The position numbers and the translations under genes were made by a program. A stretch of DNA of 23,294 nt, taken from CAYZIC01 sp964478335. GTDB taxonomy: Bacteria > Verrucomicrobiota > Kiritimatiellia > RFP12 > DVOR01. Positions within the stretch are counted from its first letter, which is position 1, and each line of letters begins with the position of its first letter. Below the pieces are notes generated by a model. The model was not told where the DNA came from, searched no databases, and worked only from the letters and a program-made list of their open reading frames with translations. Where the stretch lies: assembly GCA_964478335.1 (NCBI GenBank), contig CAYZIC010000032.1, positions 1-23,294 of the forward strand. The letters run 5' to 3'. Positions 22,664 through 23,294 of this stretch are shown piece after piece.

Positions 22664-22765
22664 GGTGCAAGCATCTGAAAAGGGCGTTTTTGCGACATTT
22701 TAGCCCTAATTAGCGAATCTTGTTCTATTTTAATGGGCAAAAGCTCGCTGCGCTCGCTCTTGGAA

Positions 22766-22800
22766 CGGCCTACGGCTTTTGGAACGCTCGCAAGCTCGCT
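22766..22800 (+). repeat. Interspersed repeat R3, copy b
   Basis: Matches 10725-10760 except for one substitution in the GGCCTACGGC palindrome and one missing base. It shares GCAAGCTCGCT with the adjoining R4. Confidence 0.85.
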
Positions 22801-22844
22801 AGGGGATCCCGGGGAGGGAGATCGAGTCAGGGGATGGCGTGCGC
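22790..22844 (+). repeat. Interspersed repeat R4, copy b
   Basis: Aligns with 10892-10947: GCAAGCTCGCT, G-rich run, GGGAGATCGAGTC, GGATGGC. Here it directly follows R3, unlike copy a. Confidence 0.75.
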
Positions 22845-22995
22845 AAATCATCCCTGCGACCAGCCTGTGATGGGGGCACCTGCCCCCATACCCCTGAGCC
22901 AGACGTTACCGTCCGGCTACCAAACAAGTATGCCTTCGCACAGACACGTATAACACCCCTAGCAAGCGCCCCTAAAACGGAAGGCACCCCACCCC

Positions 22996-23121
22996 GGGGC
23001 GTGGCTGGGATCGCAAAGCGATGCCGACCGTAGGGAGGCTAGAGGATGCAGGTATGAGCAGACTCGCCATCCTAGCCCCTGCGCTGCAACAGCTCTGCGC
23101 TCTCCGCCTCTCTGCGGGAGA
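22996..23121 (+). repeat. Interspersed repeat R1, copy b
   Basis: Same three blocks as 17103-17260 in the same order: 65 bases at 94% identity, ACTCGCCATCC (23062-23072), and the 29-base CTCTGCG segment (23093-23121). Confidence 0.88.
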
Positions 23122-23161
23122 CACCCTGGTAGTCCTGCGAGCTTACGAGCCTCTGTGTCGC

Positions 23162-23223
23162 ACTCTGTGTCTCTGTGATACAATCCTACGCTGTGCTCCT
23201 GGCAGTCCCGCAAGCGCAGCGAG
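23162..23223 (+). repeat. Interspersed repeat R2, copy b
   Basis: Matches 11025-11086 over 62 bases with 8 differences. It lies 40 bases after R1, with a CTCTGTG-like link at 23151. Confidence 0.8.
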
Positions 23224-23294
23224 CTCAATGCTTGATGCGAGAGGCGGGAAGGAGGCTACGCCTCCTAGTTCGAGTTGATAGTTCTAGTTCTAGC

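Larger units (their letters stand above)
22562..23294. other. Gene-free right edge, promoter and repeats
   Basis: No gene is seen in 730 bases. It holds the usp leader and promoter (22635-22663), an AT-rich stretch to 22735, then the repeat region: R3 and R4 joined (22766-22844), R1 (22996-23121), R2 (23162-23223), and at the very end the short repeat agttctagttctagc. Frames over 60 codons here run through the repeats and show no family resemblance. Confidence 0.7.

Noticed and set aside
22562..23294. tRNA or other structural RNA in the gap
   Set aside because: No T-loop GTTCRA box paired with a clover-leaf arrangement was found on either strand here or in the other gaps.

Overview
The window reads as a piece of a Gram-negative bacterial chromosome, most likely from the PVC group (Verrucomicrobiota, Kiritimatiellota or Lentisphaerota). 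The reasons are a KDO-activating enzyme (so an LPS outer membrane), very large secreted LamG proteins, a SWIM-finger SNF2 helicase, and an ExbB/ExbD cluster with a toroid-domain protein of a kind I associate with Planctomycetes and Verrucomicrobia. The phylum is inferred from family resemblance only. All 14 protein genes I can support lie on the minus strand, so the text below runs from high to low coordinates, the direction of transcription.

Region 1 (22561-17285): a tight operon usp - DEDDh exonuclease - CPBP membrane protease - SNF2 helicase. It has a good sigma70-type promoter (22635-22663), a 13-base usp/exonuclease overlap that resolves to a coupled start, an ATGA stop/start overlap, and a 5-base gap. 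Region 2 (16728-11118): a second strong promoter (16838-16866) drives two tandem paralogous secreted proteins of about 930 residues, each with two LamG modules and a shared, unnamed C-terminal domain. The second one ends in a run of 12 C that could vary in length. Region 3 (10587-2890): a six-gene unit of two periplasmic TPR-type proteins, ExbB, two ExbD, and a membrane protein. That last protein has the N-terminal half of TonB (one TM, acidic/proline-rich stretch) but carries a terpenoid-cyclase-like alpha/alpha toroid where the TonB C-terminal domain should be. I regard this as the best candidate for an undescribed system: a proton-driven motor whose output domain is a toroid. Region 4 (2792-368): plsY - gpsA - kdsB, housekeeping phospholipid and LPS precursor genes, ending in a small terminator made of a tandem 10-base repeat.

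The four long gene-free stretches (1-367, 10588-11117, 16729-17284, 22562-23294) are not plain spacer. Three of them share a mosaic of related, hairpin-rich repeats (R1-R4 below), with pairs of copies about 87-97% identical, and one locus looks like another with an extra 131 bp inserted between 11-base direct repeats. I found no tRNA, rRNA, CRISPR array or transposase gene. Functional calls come from reading motifs by eye; no database search was possible.
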